A stretch of DNA of 64,000 nt from Sarcocystis neurona (GCA_000727475.1 KL647289.1:7554629-7618628), one strand, 5' to 3'. Counted from the first letter of the stretch, positions 10,782-22,736 are shown. Notes: generated by a model not told the origin, from the letters alone. Program-made: numbers and translations.

Positions 10782-12325
10782 TCACAGTTTTCTGAATTTC
10801 TTCAGCGTTGTGAACCCCAGAGCCGCCTTCACCGCGCGTGCTACTGCGGCGTCCTTCTCTGGAACTGCCACGAGAGTTTTCTTCATTTTCTTCTTTTTCT
10901 CCTTGTTCGCCTTCGTCTTTCTCCGTTCCAGCATCTTCTTGCAGCGCTCGACGTTTCTTTCCTCTGCGTCTGTTTTTGCTGCTGCTGCTGCTGAAGTTGC
11001 CTCTGCTGCTTCTGCTCTCTTCGTCCACTGTTGCCCCCTCTGGCTCTCTTGATGCTGCTTCTTCTTCTTCCCCCTCCTCCTCTGCGAACAAGTCTCGCGG
11101 CTCCGCGGTTTTGCTGCTGCAGGAAACACTGCCGCTGCTGCTCACGAGAATCGCCCCCCCGCTTTCTTCTGCGTCTTCTTCTTCAGAAGGAGCGGCAGCA
11201 GCCTGCTCCTGGATCGGCTGCTGCTCGTTCACACCCGCCGCACGTCTCCCTTCTCTGCACGCCGCCTTCGCCTCTGGAGCTGCTGCTGCTGCGTGTGTTC
11301 CTGCTGCTGTTTTCGAGTCTGCTGCTGACGCTGCTACAGAAGCATCAGCACAGCTGCTACTACTTCTGCTCCCTGGCACTGCTGCTGCTGTTTCTTGTGT
11401 GGCTGCCGCGGCCTCTGCTTCTTCATCTTCTTCCTCCGTCGCTCTCTTTCTTCTCTCTGTTGCTGCTGCGGAAGACGCCGCGACGTCTCTGCTGCTGTTG
11501 CTCGCAGCATCCTTCGTCTTGCCTGACGTGCTGCCGAATCCAAAGCGAGAGAGCAGCGATGCAGTGCTATTGTTGCTGCTGCTGCTCGTCTTGTTGCCGT
11601 TGCTACTCTTGCAACTACTACTGCTGCTGCTGCTCTTGCTGCAGCTGCTGCTGCCGCTCCGGCTGCTGTCCTCTACACATTTCTTCGCGTCTTTCTTGCC
11701 CGTACCGCTCCTGGTGTCACTGCTTCTGTCGGTACCGCTACCGCTGCCGTCACTGATGCTGCCGCCGTTGCTGCTGTTTCTGCCGGTACCCTCGGCCAGC
11801 CGCCTCTTCGTAGACACGCTGCAGGTGGGGCCGGTTCTGTCAGTGACGGCCGCCGCGCCAACAGCAGCAGTAGCAGCCCCAGCAGGGGTGCAGCTACTTT
11901 CAGCGGGAGAGCAAATCGGTGTGTCTGCTGCTCCTGCTGCCTGTCCTGCTGCGGCTGCTGCTGTCTTTCCTGGGGCTATTGCTGACTTTCCTGTTGTCGC
12001 TACTGATAGGGAAGGCGTGCTGCTATCTCTGCGGCTGCTGGTGCAGCTGTTCGCGCTCGAAGCGCTGGTCAAGGATGCTACGGGTGAGGGCGTTGCATGT
12101 CCTGCAGGACAAGCAGCAGATCCACCGCCTACCCGCGCAGCAGCGGCGTGCTGCTCTGGCTTCTTCGTGTCACGCACCGCTAGCCGCTGCTGACGTATCA
12201 ACGCAAATTCAGGAATATACAACTCTTCATTCTCGTCTCTCGGTTCCTCCAACTGCTGCTGTCGCTGTTGCTGCTGCTGTTGCTGCTTTTGAAGCTGCTG
12301 CAATGAGGCTTGGGACTGGAGGCTG
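10782..12325 (-). CDS. Ser/Ala-rich, Lys-rich-tailed protein, 3' exon, unidentified
   Basis: The minus strand has a pyrimidine-rich acceptor (AG at 12,327-12,326) followed by more than 500 open codons. From N to C there is a poly-Gln segment (LQQLQKQQQQQQQ), a conserved-looking piece (DENEELYIPEFALIRQQRL), a long Ser/Ala/Gly low-complexity body containing SLLSRFGFGSTSGKTK, acidic Glu-rich stretches and a basic C-terminus. Two frames compete for the end: one stops at 10,762. The other, one base offset, gives ERCKKMLERRKTKANK, then KAALGFTTLKKFRKL and a stop at 10,782. The latter looks the more natural, implying a one-base shift near the T5 run at 10,973. The basic, acidic and Ser-rich make-up suggests a nuclear or nucleolar protein, but that is inference. 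Upstream exons are probably missing. Confidence 0.6.
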
Positions 12326-12329
12326 CTGC

Positions 12330-13300
12330 ATGTGAAGCACGGCAGAAAGTAGCGGATATCCTGCTGCCACTGCAGGTGCGCAGTCGAGGGGAGCGGCGAA
12401 GAAGAAGACGCAGCAGTGGCAGCTCCTGCTGGTAAAGCCCGTACGCTGTACAAGTCCCAAGAGTCTCTGCCGCTGGTGCTTTGGTGGCGTATCTGCGGCG
12501 CTGCGTGGAGTCGAACGCGGCAGCAGCACCAAGAAACCCAACAAGTTACGAAGCAAAAGAAAGCGGACACGCAAATTTCAAGAGCAACAGTAGCACCACG
12601 GACAGCAGCAACAGGAACGGTGGCACCAGAAACAGCAGCACCAGGAACAGCAGCAACACGAGCAGCAGCAGCAAGGGGAGGGCAACATAAAAAGCAGCGT
12701 GGCAGCGGCCACAAGGAGCGTTGTAGGATGCAGCATCCTCAGTCCTTCAGCAGAAAGTTGTAGCTGTGCTCCTGCCTCAATTCATGCGGGACCACCAGCC
12801 GCAGACGAGTGAGCAGCAGCAGCAGCACTCGTCGCAGCAGCACCAACGCAGTCCTGGAAGAGGAATCGGCATCAGCAGCCTTCCCAGCCGCCTCCGCATG
12901 CAACAGCACCAGCAAGAGCGCGTGCAGCAGCTGCAGCAGGAGCACGAGCGCCTGCGGCCGCTGCTACACAGGCAGCAGCCCCCCCGGCAGCAGCAGCCAA
13001 GCGCTGCCAACGGTAGCAGCAGTCCGGCGCTAGCAGCAGCAGCAGCAGGAAAGGAGCTGCAGCAGTATACCACGAGGGCGATAGGAAACAGCAGCAGCAG
13101 CACCAGCCGGCACCCCTGCAAGCTTTGCTACACAGGCATGCGTACATCCCTTCCGTGTATATATATATATGTATATATATCTCAGTGTTCTACGAGTGCG
13201 ACAGAAAACAGCAGCAGCAGCACCAGCCAGGCGCCCCTGTGGGCCTTGCTGCTGCTCTTTCTTTGGTCTCTGCGGAAAGTAGCTGCCCCTCGACGTGCTC
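12330..13300. repeat. CAG/GCA triplet-rich tract
   Basis: CAG on the plus strand, hence CTG on the sense strand of the minus-strand gene to its left. Its position just upstream of the acceptor at 12,327 fits a triplet-rich intron. Plus-strand frames (for example 12,766-13,170) stay open, but they run into microsatellite. Confidence 0.6.
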
Positions 13301-14960
13301 GGGCTTGCGCACTTGGATGCTGCAATTATCCGTATCGCTGCATTATACTTATAAACTTGTTCATGTATACATATGGGATGTCACTCGTATGCGCGTGTAT
13401 ACACCTGCACAGACGCTTCATATCCGCACGCAGACCAATACAGATACACGCTCGCATGTACCCCTTTCATACGCTTGTGTACACATCTTGGCAGGGAATG
13501 TTATCTATACATACAAACGCTTGCATATTTTCCTTCCATAGAAATATATATACACGAATATATATAGGCAGGCTTCGATATCGATACAGTCCCATGCTTG
13601 CGTACGTACCTTTCATCTACATATATATATATATATATATGAAAGTATCTAGGCAGGATCTGATATACGCACGTATCCGGGAACGCGCATATACATTTAT
13701 GATCTACGTACGCACATACATACATAAAACATCGAGACAAAGATTCATATATACATTTCAACACATGCGTGTGATTCCATAATCTATCAACACGCATGAT
13801 ATCCATGCACATATAAATATACGAATATATGCATATATACATATATATATATATATATTGAAGCGTATGGAAATGTAATACATATGTATGGATATACATA
13901 TATATACACATGTACATATGGATTAACATGCATATACGGACATATATATATATACATATACACACATGGGTATATAAATACATATATATATATATTTATA
14001 TGCGAATGTGTGGATCTGTAAGTACACATAAATATAATGTATGGATAATACTCATATACTCATATATATATATATGGATATACATGCATATATGGACATA
14101 CACATATATATATATATATACATGTATCCATATACAAGCATAGATACAAACGTATATACATATATATATATGTATATGCATATATGGATCTGTAAGTACA
14201 TACAAATATAAGGTATGGATAACATTCATGCGCACGTCCATTCACAGGCTTACACAGGCATTCGCAGCTACTACAGTCACTATGTTTACTCATGCGGCGA
14301 CGTGTTTCTATTCTTCTTGTAGTAAGCGATGTGCTCCACTTCCCTTTCTTGCAGCAATTGCTTTTCCTTCCGAAAGCAACGGCCACCTCATACATACAGC
14401 ATCTTCAACATATATATATAGAGAGAGATATGTATATATTATAGAATACAGTCATACCTAACTCTACGCGTAGTAACGTTAGTGATTATACGTCATACCT
14501 GAATATAGACATCTGCGTATTGTATCAAGCATATATGTGTACGTTCACCTCTCTCTCTGTATATGTACATATATATATGAAGCCCACCTACACTTCCCAT
14601 GGGCGTCACTAGAGCGCTACACACCAACATATTTATGCTGAACCGTAATAATTGAAGATACGTGCACGTATACTCAAGGACATGTATGCACACATTCGTG
14701 TGCAGAGGAACCTGCACGTGAACACCTCTCTCTCTCGTTCTCTCTATATAGATATATTATTACAGATGCCCACGTGCTGTGTTCCATACGTGATTTACTA
14801 GCTACGTAACATATCAAAAAAGAGATGGCCACAGGTATATACATATATATATATATACATGTATATATATACATATGTGTATATATATATATATATATAT
14901 TATTGCGCAGACAGGAGCGCACACACGAGAAAATACACAACAACGACCGAAAAAACCATC
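13130..14960. repeat. TATA/ACATAC microsatellite-rich region
   Basis: Long array of ATATATAT, CATATG and GGATATACAT motifs. A motif TAAGTACATAMAAATATAANGTATGGATAA recurs at about 14,020 and 14,192. No gene is supported. Confidence 0.8.
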
Positions 14961-15510
14961 CCTATTGAGAGTTGCTGCGGCTGCGTCTCTTCCGTACGCC
15001 TCAGTTGCAGCGACCCTTCGAGAAGCTGCTGCGCCTCTTCCTTTCCTACTTGCTGTCGACGTCGTGTGCTGCTGTTGCTGCTGCCTGCTGCTGCGGCTGC
15101 CTGCTGCTGCCTGCTGCTGCCTGCTGCTGTTTCTGCCTGCTGCTTTTACTGCTCTTCCTTCTGTGGCTGCTATGACTCGTGTTCCTCGTGCTGTAGGTGC
15201 TGTTGCTGCCATCTGTCTCTGTTGCTGCTGTCTGCTGCTGTTGCTGCTTGTCCCAGTTGCTCTGCTGCCTGCTGCTGTGTGCTGCTGTTGCTTACTGTTT
15301 GTAAGAGGATGCAGGGCTGCATGTCTAAGCAGCAGGCGACCGCCAGAGAGCTTCTCCTTCTTCTCCTGCTGTTGTCTGTGTGTCACATACAGACGGAGGA
15401 TTCTGCAACAGAGCAGCACACGGCAACCGACTGCTTCACGTGCATTTGTAGGAGCTTTTCCTCTCTCTTCTGCACGACTCCTTCCAAAGCAAAGTTTCTC
15501 CTCTCTTCTC
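14945..15510 (-). CDS. candidate Gln/Ala/Ser-rich exon, unidentified
   Basis: CTG on the plus strand gives a minus frame rich in Gln, Ala, Ser, Thr and Arg with ordinary interruptions (SRKGRGAAASRRVAATEAYG). The same frame stays open from about 15,680. It lies upstream of the minus-strand gene ending at 10,782, and the tract between them has intron-like polarity, so it may be a 5' exon of that gene. Boundaries are approximate. Confidence 0.3.
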
Positions 15511-15529
15511 TGCTTTCTCTTCACATTAC

Positions 15530-17785
15530 ACTTTAGCATATATGCATGTATATGCATCTTTTGTCTCCTTTGTTGACACGAACCTTCTAATGCACATGTA
15601 TATATATATATATATGTATGCGCATACCTCAGCTCTCGTTTCACCATATATTTACACTTTAATGTATACGTGCATAGGTACACGTATGTGCACCTTTTCC
15701 CTTTTCCTCATACATACTTTCCACTAATACACGTATGTACATATATGTGGCTTGTCTATTGTCCTTACCCATACCTCGTCATACACGAATATATTTATAA
15801 ATCTGTACGCACCACCCCCTCAATAATACGTATGTATGCACGTGCATGCATACATATATATATATATATATACGCGCTGAGGTCCAGAGAAAAGATTAGT
15901 TCATCCAGGGAGTCACAGGCGAATTTAAAGAGAGGGACGACATGTAAAAAGAAAAACATTTCCATATAATCACCCAAAGGATCGTGAAGAAATGAACGTC
16001 CGTGAGACTAATCAAGTCACCAGGGAAACTCAACAGCGTATAGTGTCTACGTCTCCCACAAAAACGCACACATCCGGAAAGCCCTTTCCTCTCTCTCTCT
16101 CTTCTCTCCTCATTCTCATTCGCTGTTCCTCTTCGTCTCTCTCTCGCTCTGCACACACATATGTGTGGTACACTCATGAAGAAATACTTACCTATAGCCA
16201 CACAGGTGGAAGTGTACGTGTATAAACAGGTCTCCCTCGCCCTACACTCTGAACCTACATAAATCTAATGGAAGGAAACATACATACACGAAGAGACATG
16301 TCGATCTACAAATATACATATTTGCATATATATCTTCACGTGACCAGGGAAGCACGCGCGTACACAAACTGCTCCTTTTCTGTAAGGAGACCCACAGGTA
16401 CCGGTACAGACACATGCTGACAGGTGTGTAGTAACAGAAGGAGCACTCTAGACGATTGCGTCGTCCATAGACACATGTATGCACATATATATGTATATGG
16501 AGAGCCAACTGTGGACGATTGCGTCGTCCACTCACATTTATATACATATATATGTAAAGCCACGTATAGGTATATTTATGTATAGTGGTACGTGCTGACA
16601 GGTGAATTACTAGCAGAAGCAGCACTTTAAACGGTTGTGTCGTCCATATATATATATACATAATGCCGCGTATGGGTATACATGGGTATGGGTATACGCG
16701 CCTGTATATACATACACAGAGAGAGAGAAAAAGGCGGATGACAAAGAGAAGCAAGCGTGGCCTCTCTACTATATATACACATGCACATATATGGGAGGGT
16801 AAACCCATACATACAGCGACGTAAACACAATGTATCCGTATACATATATATATATATATAGACATATATACACGTAAGTTCAAGATTACAAATCCATACA
16901 CACATACCGACGTAAATACACTGGGAAGGCCTACGTTGGAAGTCTCGACAACTCACTCGTTGAATGGCCACAAACACGAAATCATGGGGCTCTCCGGTGG
17001 ATGCAGCACTCTTTACTCATATACGTGTGTACACACATACGTATATGTGTGTGTATATATATATATTATATGTTAACATGTGTATGTATAAAGAGAAGAG
17101 TTTTTACAGACAAGTGTATTTGAGCGCACAGGGGTACAAATCTCCTGTATATACATATGAATCTTGTGGTATGGTGATATACCTATTGATGTATATATAT
17201 ATATATATGGCACCACCTACAAATCTACACAGGCAGCTTTCTTATCCACATATACACATATATATGTATATCTTGTGCGTCAGAAATATATATTCACGTA
17301 TATATCTGTGTCGATATAGGTAGTGACCTATATATGTGTCTCTGTGTGCGCATGTCACTTTGAAGAGTTCGATAGGGGCCTCAAGCCATCGTCGTGTGAG
17401 CCACCTCTTGTCTAACCCTGCAGATACACTTTTATACGTGCTTCTACAAGTGTTTCACGTGTGTACAACATCACTGCGCGTTATAGAGTCTTACACATAC
17501 AAAATTTCATAGAGGTACGCACGTATTACATGTCGCGTTGCATGTACTTCCACACGGCCACTCTGTTTCTCCACAAATCAAGAAATATGTGTGCATATAT
17601 ATATATACATATATACACGTGCACACGTAAACGCGTACGTATGCATATATACATATATATGCATGTATATCTTGTGCTTATCTGCACAACACATATACAT
17701 ATATATATATATTGTGTCTACTGCATGCCCAGATATGGACGCATTAAAAAACTGTAGTAAATTTCTCCATTGCAGTGTACAGTTC
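15530..17785. other. microsatellite-rich stretch, no supported gene
   Basis: TATA/ACAT repeats alternate with short ordinary sequence. A hairpin-bearing tandem repeat at 16,417-16,647 is listed separately. Confidence 0.6.
16417..16647. repeat. tandem unit of about 170 bases with palindromes
   Basis: GCTGACAGGTG followed by TAGYARMAGMAGSAGCACTYTARACG occurs at 16,420 and again near 16,592. A palindromic core occurs three times (16,449-16,468, 16,511-16,531 and 16,629-16,647). The middle copy is a perfect inverted repeat, GTGGACGA/TCGTCCAC around a 5-base loop. Confidence 0.75.
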
Positions 17786-17845
17786 TCACTTGTTAGCGAG
17801 CACGGAGTCGATTTTGAACTCGGCACTCAAGCGAGGCACCGTCAG
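17786..17845 (-). CDS. candidate terminal exon (19 codons plus stop)
   Basis: On the minus strand a TG/CT-rich tract leads to a TGCGTGCAG acceptor, then LTVPRLSAEFKIDSVLANK and a TGA. An excellent GTGAGA donor overlaps the stop, so the exon could also end at 17,790 and splice onward. It may be the last exon of the minus-strand gene that starts at 20,453; this link is inference. A resemblance to the PRFK-I-S-DVL strand of serpins was considered but is too short to claim. Confidence 0.33.
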   Translation of the reverse strand: MTVPRLSAEFKIDSVLANK

Positions 17846-17867
17846 CTGCACGCAGGGACACACAAGA

Positions 17868-17932
17868 AAGAACACACACACACACACACACACACAAGAA
17901 AGAACACACACACACACACACACGCATTCTCT
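17868..17932. repeat. (CA)n microsatellite with a duplicated interruption
   Basis: Two CA runs, each preceded by the same CAAGAAAGAACACAC block. On the minus strand it is a (TG)n tract immediately upstream of the acceptor at 17,846. Confidence 0.9.
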
Positions 17933-18099
17933 TCATTCAAAATGCATGTTAAATTTTTAACTCCTTCACTACATATTTTGTGGTGGACTCGATGACATTT
18001 TCTTTGACGTATTAGACAAGAATTTACAAAGGACAGATTCTGGGGATGCACACGCGAAACAAATCTTTATTTTGTTTCCTTCTCGTGTTAAAACATGAC

Positions 18100-19400
18100 T
18101 GTCCAACTCTTTGTGGAAGCCTACTCATACGTACCTTATTTATACATATACGTATACTGTGCAACATATATATATATATATGTATATGTATATATACATA
18201 CGTATTTATGGAGTATCAGCACAATATTCACACGCCTACATTACTTGACATATATATATATATATACACGTACTACTGCACTCACTCCTCCATACAAACA
18301 TATACACATGTAGAGATGTACTGGTTCAGTCCGCTACCAACGGATATACACGTGCAAGTAGGTTATGCTTTCCCATAAATACTACTATACGACATCGTTC
18401 ACATTTGTAGAGATTATTCCGCTAATGTCTAGCTATACAAGAGCGTATATAGTACTTCAATGCAACAGATATAGAGAGCTATGTATGTATATATATATAT
18501 ACATACGTACATGTATATGCTTGCACGTGCGCACGCAGTAACAGGACTCATCCACACTTAACTCACGCATATATGGGCGACTGCACCGAAAGCTTCGCCG
18601 CGGACAGGATTAGACTGTGATGCAACAGTGTGCTCACCTGCACCCTACCCGCATATATATATATATATATATATCGTATAAATATATACGTACATATCTA
18701 TACGTGTCTACGTGTATACATGTATATACAGGTATAAATATGTGTATACGTATTTATGTATCTAAGGTATGCACGTGTCCTTGCATAGTATATGGGTGTA
18801 TTCGTATTTGTGTAGACATGCTGGACATATACAAGCAGTGTAATACACAATATTTATACACGCTCATATATACCTAATAGATTTACATACGTACATATAT
18901 ATACATATATATGCTTACGTGCGTGTATATATACGTGTGTGTACGTCTACGTTTACCTGTGTGCATACATATGTATATACCTATATATATATATGAGTGG
19001 GCGAATGAAGAGGGGCGTAATTAGGTAGATCGTGGCTGCCTCATGCGTCTTTAACGTTGAAGCCAACTGTAATAACGCAGCACCATGAATATCCAGTAAT
19101 ACGTGCGTACGACGGCTGTACCTAGGCGAACGGATACGTGTACACACAATTTTACATATTCATATGTCCGTCCATATTACACGCAAGTATACAGTAAGAC
19201 GTATTTGTATGTGTGTACGCAAACATGTATAAGTGTAATACACAATATTTATACACGCTCATATATACCTAATAGATTTACATACGTACATATATATACA
19301 TATATATGCTTACGTGCGTGTATATACTTACATATAAATGTGTGCAGCCATATGTGAGTAAGTATATTTGCACGCGTATGTATGAGTGCACACGTACGTT
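18100..19400. repeat. microsatellite-rich region with a 95-base duplication
   Basis: TATA/ACAT repeats. The segment 18,837-18,931 recurs at 19,232-19,326, apparently without a mismatch. A patch at 19,000-19,130 reads on the minus strand as LLDIHGAALLQLASTLKTHE and onward, and could be a small exon, but no good donor is seen. Confidence 0.7.
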
Positions 19401-19485
19401 TACGTGTACAGACGTATTCGGAAGAGAGGACAATGAACAAGCAATGCAACCAACGGGTATACAGGATGGCCCAGACATAAACAAT

Positions 19486-19530
19486 TTAGTCTGAGTCGGG
19501 AAACAGATCCTCAGAACAAGCTGGTCGATG
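19486..19530 (-). CDS. candidate last exon of the minus-strand gene starting at 20,453
   Basis: A TTTTCTTTTTAG acceptor (minus strand) is followed in phase 0 by HRPACSEDLFPDSD and a stop. The phase matches the donor of the start exon at 20,385. An alternative frame from the same acceptor stays open far longer into repeat. Confidence 0.25.
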   Translation of the reverse strand, partial: HRPACSEDLFPDSD

Positions 19531-20384
19531 CTAAAAAGAAAATGTACTCACAAAGTTGAAGAGCAGTGGGGAATAGCACACGTAACATAAAACAAATAGG
19601 ACACCGTTGAAAAAGGGAAATGAAGTCGAACAGTGAGTGCGTTCTCGGGAAGAAAGAGAAAGCAGGAAAAAAGAGGAGAAACATTAACACTTTTGCTGTG
19701 GGGAAACGGAGCGTCATTGAATAGCTACAAAAAAGAACGAGATCAGCCGTTTAGCCATGATACTGAATGACTTCAAGGTGTCAGTATGCAGATCTCTTTA
19801 AATAATTATTGCAGTGGATGGGAACGAAACTCGATGAAGCAAGACTCGGTTTGAGATGTCCACAAAAGCGCAAAAGAGACGGTAAAAGAAAGTCTTCCCC
19901 GAATACGACAAGAACAACACAATAAAAAGCAGCAAGGAGAAGATGAAATAGGGGAAAAAGGAAAGAACGAAGAAACGTGGAAAACGCTCACAGTTAAGGC
20001 CGGGAGAGAGAGCAGGAACGAGGCTGCAAAAGAGGAAGAGACGTAAGCGTAGAAGGGAGAAGAAAAGAGAAAAAAAGTAGGAGGAGAAAAAACAACGTTG
20101 AAGACGAGTAGAAGAGGCAACAGAATAAGGAAACAGTGGTGAAGACGAAGAGGTTGACCGAGGACTCCGGAGAACTGGAAGAAGGAAATGAAGATGGTAG
20201 AAACGCGGACGCAGATGAGGAGGACGGACGAGAAAGACGAAAGACGAGAAATGTAGTATCTGTGGTGGACAAATTCTGTTATGAAACATCGTCGTGAGGT
20301 CGACACTCTTCTAACGAACGCAATGTAGAGAAGTATACAAAGGCACAAGGAACGCAGCAAGCGCAGTTCTGAATGATAATTTAC

Positions 20385-20460
20385 CTCTTGACCAAGATCG
20401 AAAATGAGAGCGTCGATGGCGCTGAACACCTCCGACACGTCTGCCGCCGTCATTTTGGTC
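20385..20460 (-). CDS. start exon of an unidentified minus-strand gene
   Basis: An exon begins after a pyrimidine-rich TTCAG acceptor and carries ACCAAAATGACG, a close match to the A-rich apicomplexan start context, with ATG at 20,453. It encodes 23 codons (MTAADVSEVFSAIDALIFDL, then GQE) and ends in phase 0 at GAG|GTAAAT. The following 800 bases on the minus strand are strikingly pyrimidine-rich with several plausible acceptors, as expected of introns of a minus-strand gene. Downstream exon candidates are 19,530-19,486 and 17,845-17,786. I do not recognise the protein. Confidence 0.5.
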
Positions 20461-20639
20461 CTGAACGTGTTCGCGTACATAAATGGAAATAGACGCAAAT
20501 GCAGCAGTGACAAGGCGTATGCATACACATGAGAAGACAGAGAGACAGAGAGCGGAGTGAATGCGGGTAATAAACATTTCAACCGTATTCTTTAGGGAAC
20601 ATACAGACTGCTCGAGGGGAGACGTTTGACACGCGCGAA

Positions 20640-20745
20640 AGAAGCCAGAGTCTGGAGGCATACGACTAGGACTGTATACGCTTCGCGTGAGAGCGAGAGG
20701 ATACAAAAATCTGGAAACACCAGTAAGACGCAACGATGGCGCCAG
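20640..20745 (+). CDS. candidate plus-strand exon, unidentified
   Basis: An open plus frame ending GLYTLRVRARGYKNLETPV and a little further stops exactly at a perfect CCAG|GTAAGT donor (exon end 20,745). The upstream acceptor is uncertain. The minus strand over the same bases also reads protein-like, so strand assignment is not secure. Confidence 0.3.
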
Positions 20746-21293
20746 GTAAGTGGCGCACATTCCAGAACCTAGAAACTTAGCGGAGAATGGTGCAATTTGG
20801 CACCAAATTGCCAAATTGGCACCACCCTTCGCGGTGCGAAGGACGAACCCCGGAAAGCTAATACAATTGAAGACGGAAAAGTGTAGAAGAAGAACGAAGT
20901 CGGAAGATGAGGTTCGGGTAACTTGGAACGGAGGAGATGCGCACGAAATTCGGAGAGCTGGACGGTCGGCCATGTACGCGCTGCGGTGTACGAGCTCCAG
21001 AATTGCGATCTTCCATAATGTTCAAGCTTCGCGACGTGAAACACAGCATAACTTCAGAAGGAAACAGTGTGTGTTTCGTCCGTGAGCAGCTGTCTACAAG
21101 ATGAGCTGTGTGTGTCATGATAATTGATTGACCGTCGTAGTACGGAATATCCGAGAAAATCGCGAGGAACAAGAAGTACGCGCAATGCAGGTGACTACCT
21201 CAGGTGTAGGTACAGCTGTGGCGCCCTGTCCGTGGACAGTGTCGGTGTCGGGGCACACACAGATAGAAAGAAGAGCTACGCTTGGAAACTTAC

Positions 21294-21545
21294 CGGTCTG
21301 AAAAAAGAATTCGTGAGGAGTGGGGGGAAAACGCGGAATTTCGTCGGTTGAAGGCCGACTATCGCGTAAGATAAGTGCAAAAGACACCAAAGCTCAAGGA
21401 TGCATGGGAGACTGACTCCTCGGCAATCTGTAAATTGAGGTGTACGTGCGCGTGTAGCGGGCCGCTGAATCGCTGGGGCTCGAGTTCTTAAACTCCAACA
21501 TGTCGAACGGATACGCAGGTACCGGAAAGGGAGATTTACTGCACC
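21294..21545 (-). CDS. candidate minus-strand exon with one in-frame TGA
   Basis: The minus strand shows a pyrimidine-rich TTGCAG acceptor, then a frame reading SKSPFPVPAYPFDMLEFK and onward to SQSPMHP, a TGA (21,396-21,394), then the same frame continues as SFALILRDSRPSTDEIPRFP to a perfect CCG|GTAAGT donor. An upstream piece (about 21,656-21,720) ends at ACAG|GTGCGT in the matching phase. Either there is a short intron around the TGA, the first part is a terminal exon, or this is a decayed gene. The family is not recognised. Confidence 0.35.
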
Positions 21546-21824
21546 CTGCAAGGTCGTAGAAAGAGAAGCGTGATCACGGTCGATAGGAGCAAGTAAGGGA
21601 ACATAAAATGCGTACTTGTACGCGGGGCTCACACTTCTGGCAGAGAACAACGCACCTGTTGAAGCAATGCTTACACCGGTGAACGGTGACGCGCAACAGA
21701 CACACAGCCCGGAGGTATAAGCAGTACAAGTATGTCGCAGTTATTTTACTTCTGCATTATGAAGTGATTATCGCTCCGGCAGTTTACACAAGATTTACAG
21801 CTTTCCCGTGCACGTTATATTCAG

Positions 21825-21882
21825 GATAAAAAAGTTGCATGCACCGTGGCTAGTGTGCAGGAGCTTGAGTACAAAGTTACAG
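21825..21882 (+). CDS. candidate small plus-strand exon
   Basis: ATTCAG acceptor, 58 open bases reading DKKVACTVASVQELEYKVT, then ACAG|GTAAGA donor. Both splice sites are near-consensus. A second frame (entering with one base) is also open. It has no recognised partner exon; a piece ending NSNMSNGYA at a CAG|GTACCG donor near 21,510 on the same strand is a possible neighbour. Confidence 0.35.
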
Positions 21883-22487
21883 GTAAGAGAAGACGACGAG
21901 CCACGCATGCGAAGGAATATCTGCTGTTGTTATAAACGCAAAGTTCCCGAAAGTCAGCTCAGTCAGCTCCACTATGATCACCTACATGAAAATATGATGA
22001 ACTAACGTCGTCCAGACCACACGCGCCATATACCGTAAAAGCACTACATCAATACCAGGCACACGACTAGTATGGGTGTGCATAGTTCTCGTACGCTTTA
22101 CTACACCGGTATCCACATCTAGGTAAAGAATCCAGCGCACAAACGTGTGTGTATGTGCGTGTGCCTGTGTGTGTGCCTACTGGTGTACCGACTATTCTAC
22201 GTGTGAAGATGTATACTCGTGTGGACACACGTATTTCATCTTAAGTCCCACCCGACTCACTGTTGAATAACCCTGCCCTGTGATGCGCGTAGACGTAAGT
22301 AGTCATTAGGAAATGACCAGTGTCGAGGACCTCCCAGACTTTCTGTGATCGTATACACGTACTCTGGGATGCAGGCCTTTTCCGCCCGTCACGAGCATGC
22401 CTGAACACACAGGTGAGCCAGTACGCGGCAAGTGCTCCGCTGGTCTGTGCGGCAGCCTATTTCTTTCGCGTGGTGTTTCACACACAG

Positions 22488-22736
22488 CTACAGGTGGTGG
22501 AATTCATAGACCACCTGCGTGGAGACATACTGTTTTGTTTTTGTCCGATGCCAAATTGCAAAGTCATACGACTGATACCCACAGATATCGAAACATATTT
22601 GTTTCACATAATCGTAGGTTTGCACACAGTTGCATAGTATCCCTCTGCATAACCACATCTCCAGGCCCTGATTCCTCGCTTGTACGCAGTCATCAAAGAC
22701 TCGGTCCGTATAACATTGTACTACCCGTACACACAT
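22488..22736 (-). CDS. candidate Cys-rich ORF of 82 codons
   Basis: The minus strand has an ATG at 22,736 and an open frame to a stop at 22,488. It includes DDCVQARNQGLEMWLCRGIL and ICGYQSYDFAIWHRTKTKQY, a non-repetitive, aromatic- and Cys-rich composition. A CAG|GTGGTC donor near its end would make it an internal exon instead. No family is recognised, and the opposite strand is also open here. Confidence 0.3.
   Translation of the reverse strand: MCVRVVQCYTDRVFDDCVQARNQGLEMWLCRGILCNCVQTYDYVKQICFDICGYQSYDFAIWHRTKTKQYVSTQVVYEFHHL

Noticed and set aside
10838..12193. 451-codon plus-strand frame
   Set aside because: A Leu/Ser/Ala shadow of the minus-strand Ser/Ala-rich gene, with no protein-like features of its own.
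17786..17845. Serpin-like strand (PRLSAEFKIDSVL)
   Set aside because: Only 19 residues, the spacing does not match well, and no other serpin segment was found on the same strand nearby.
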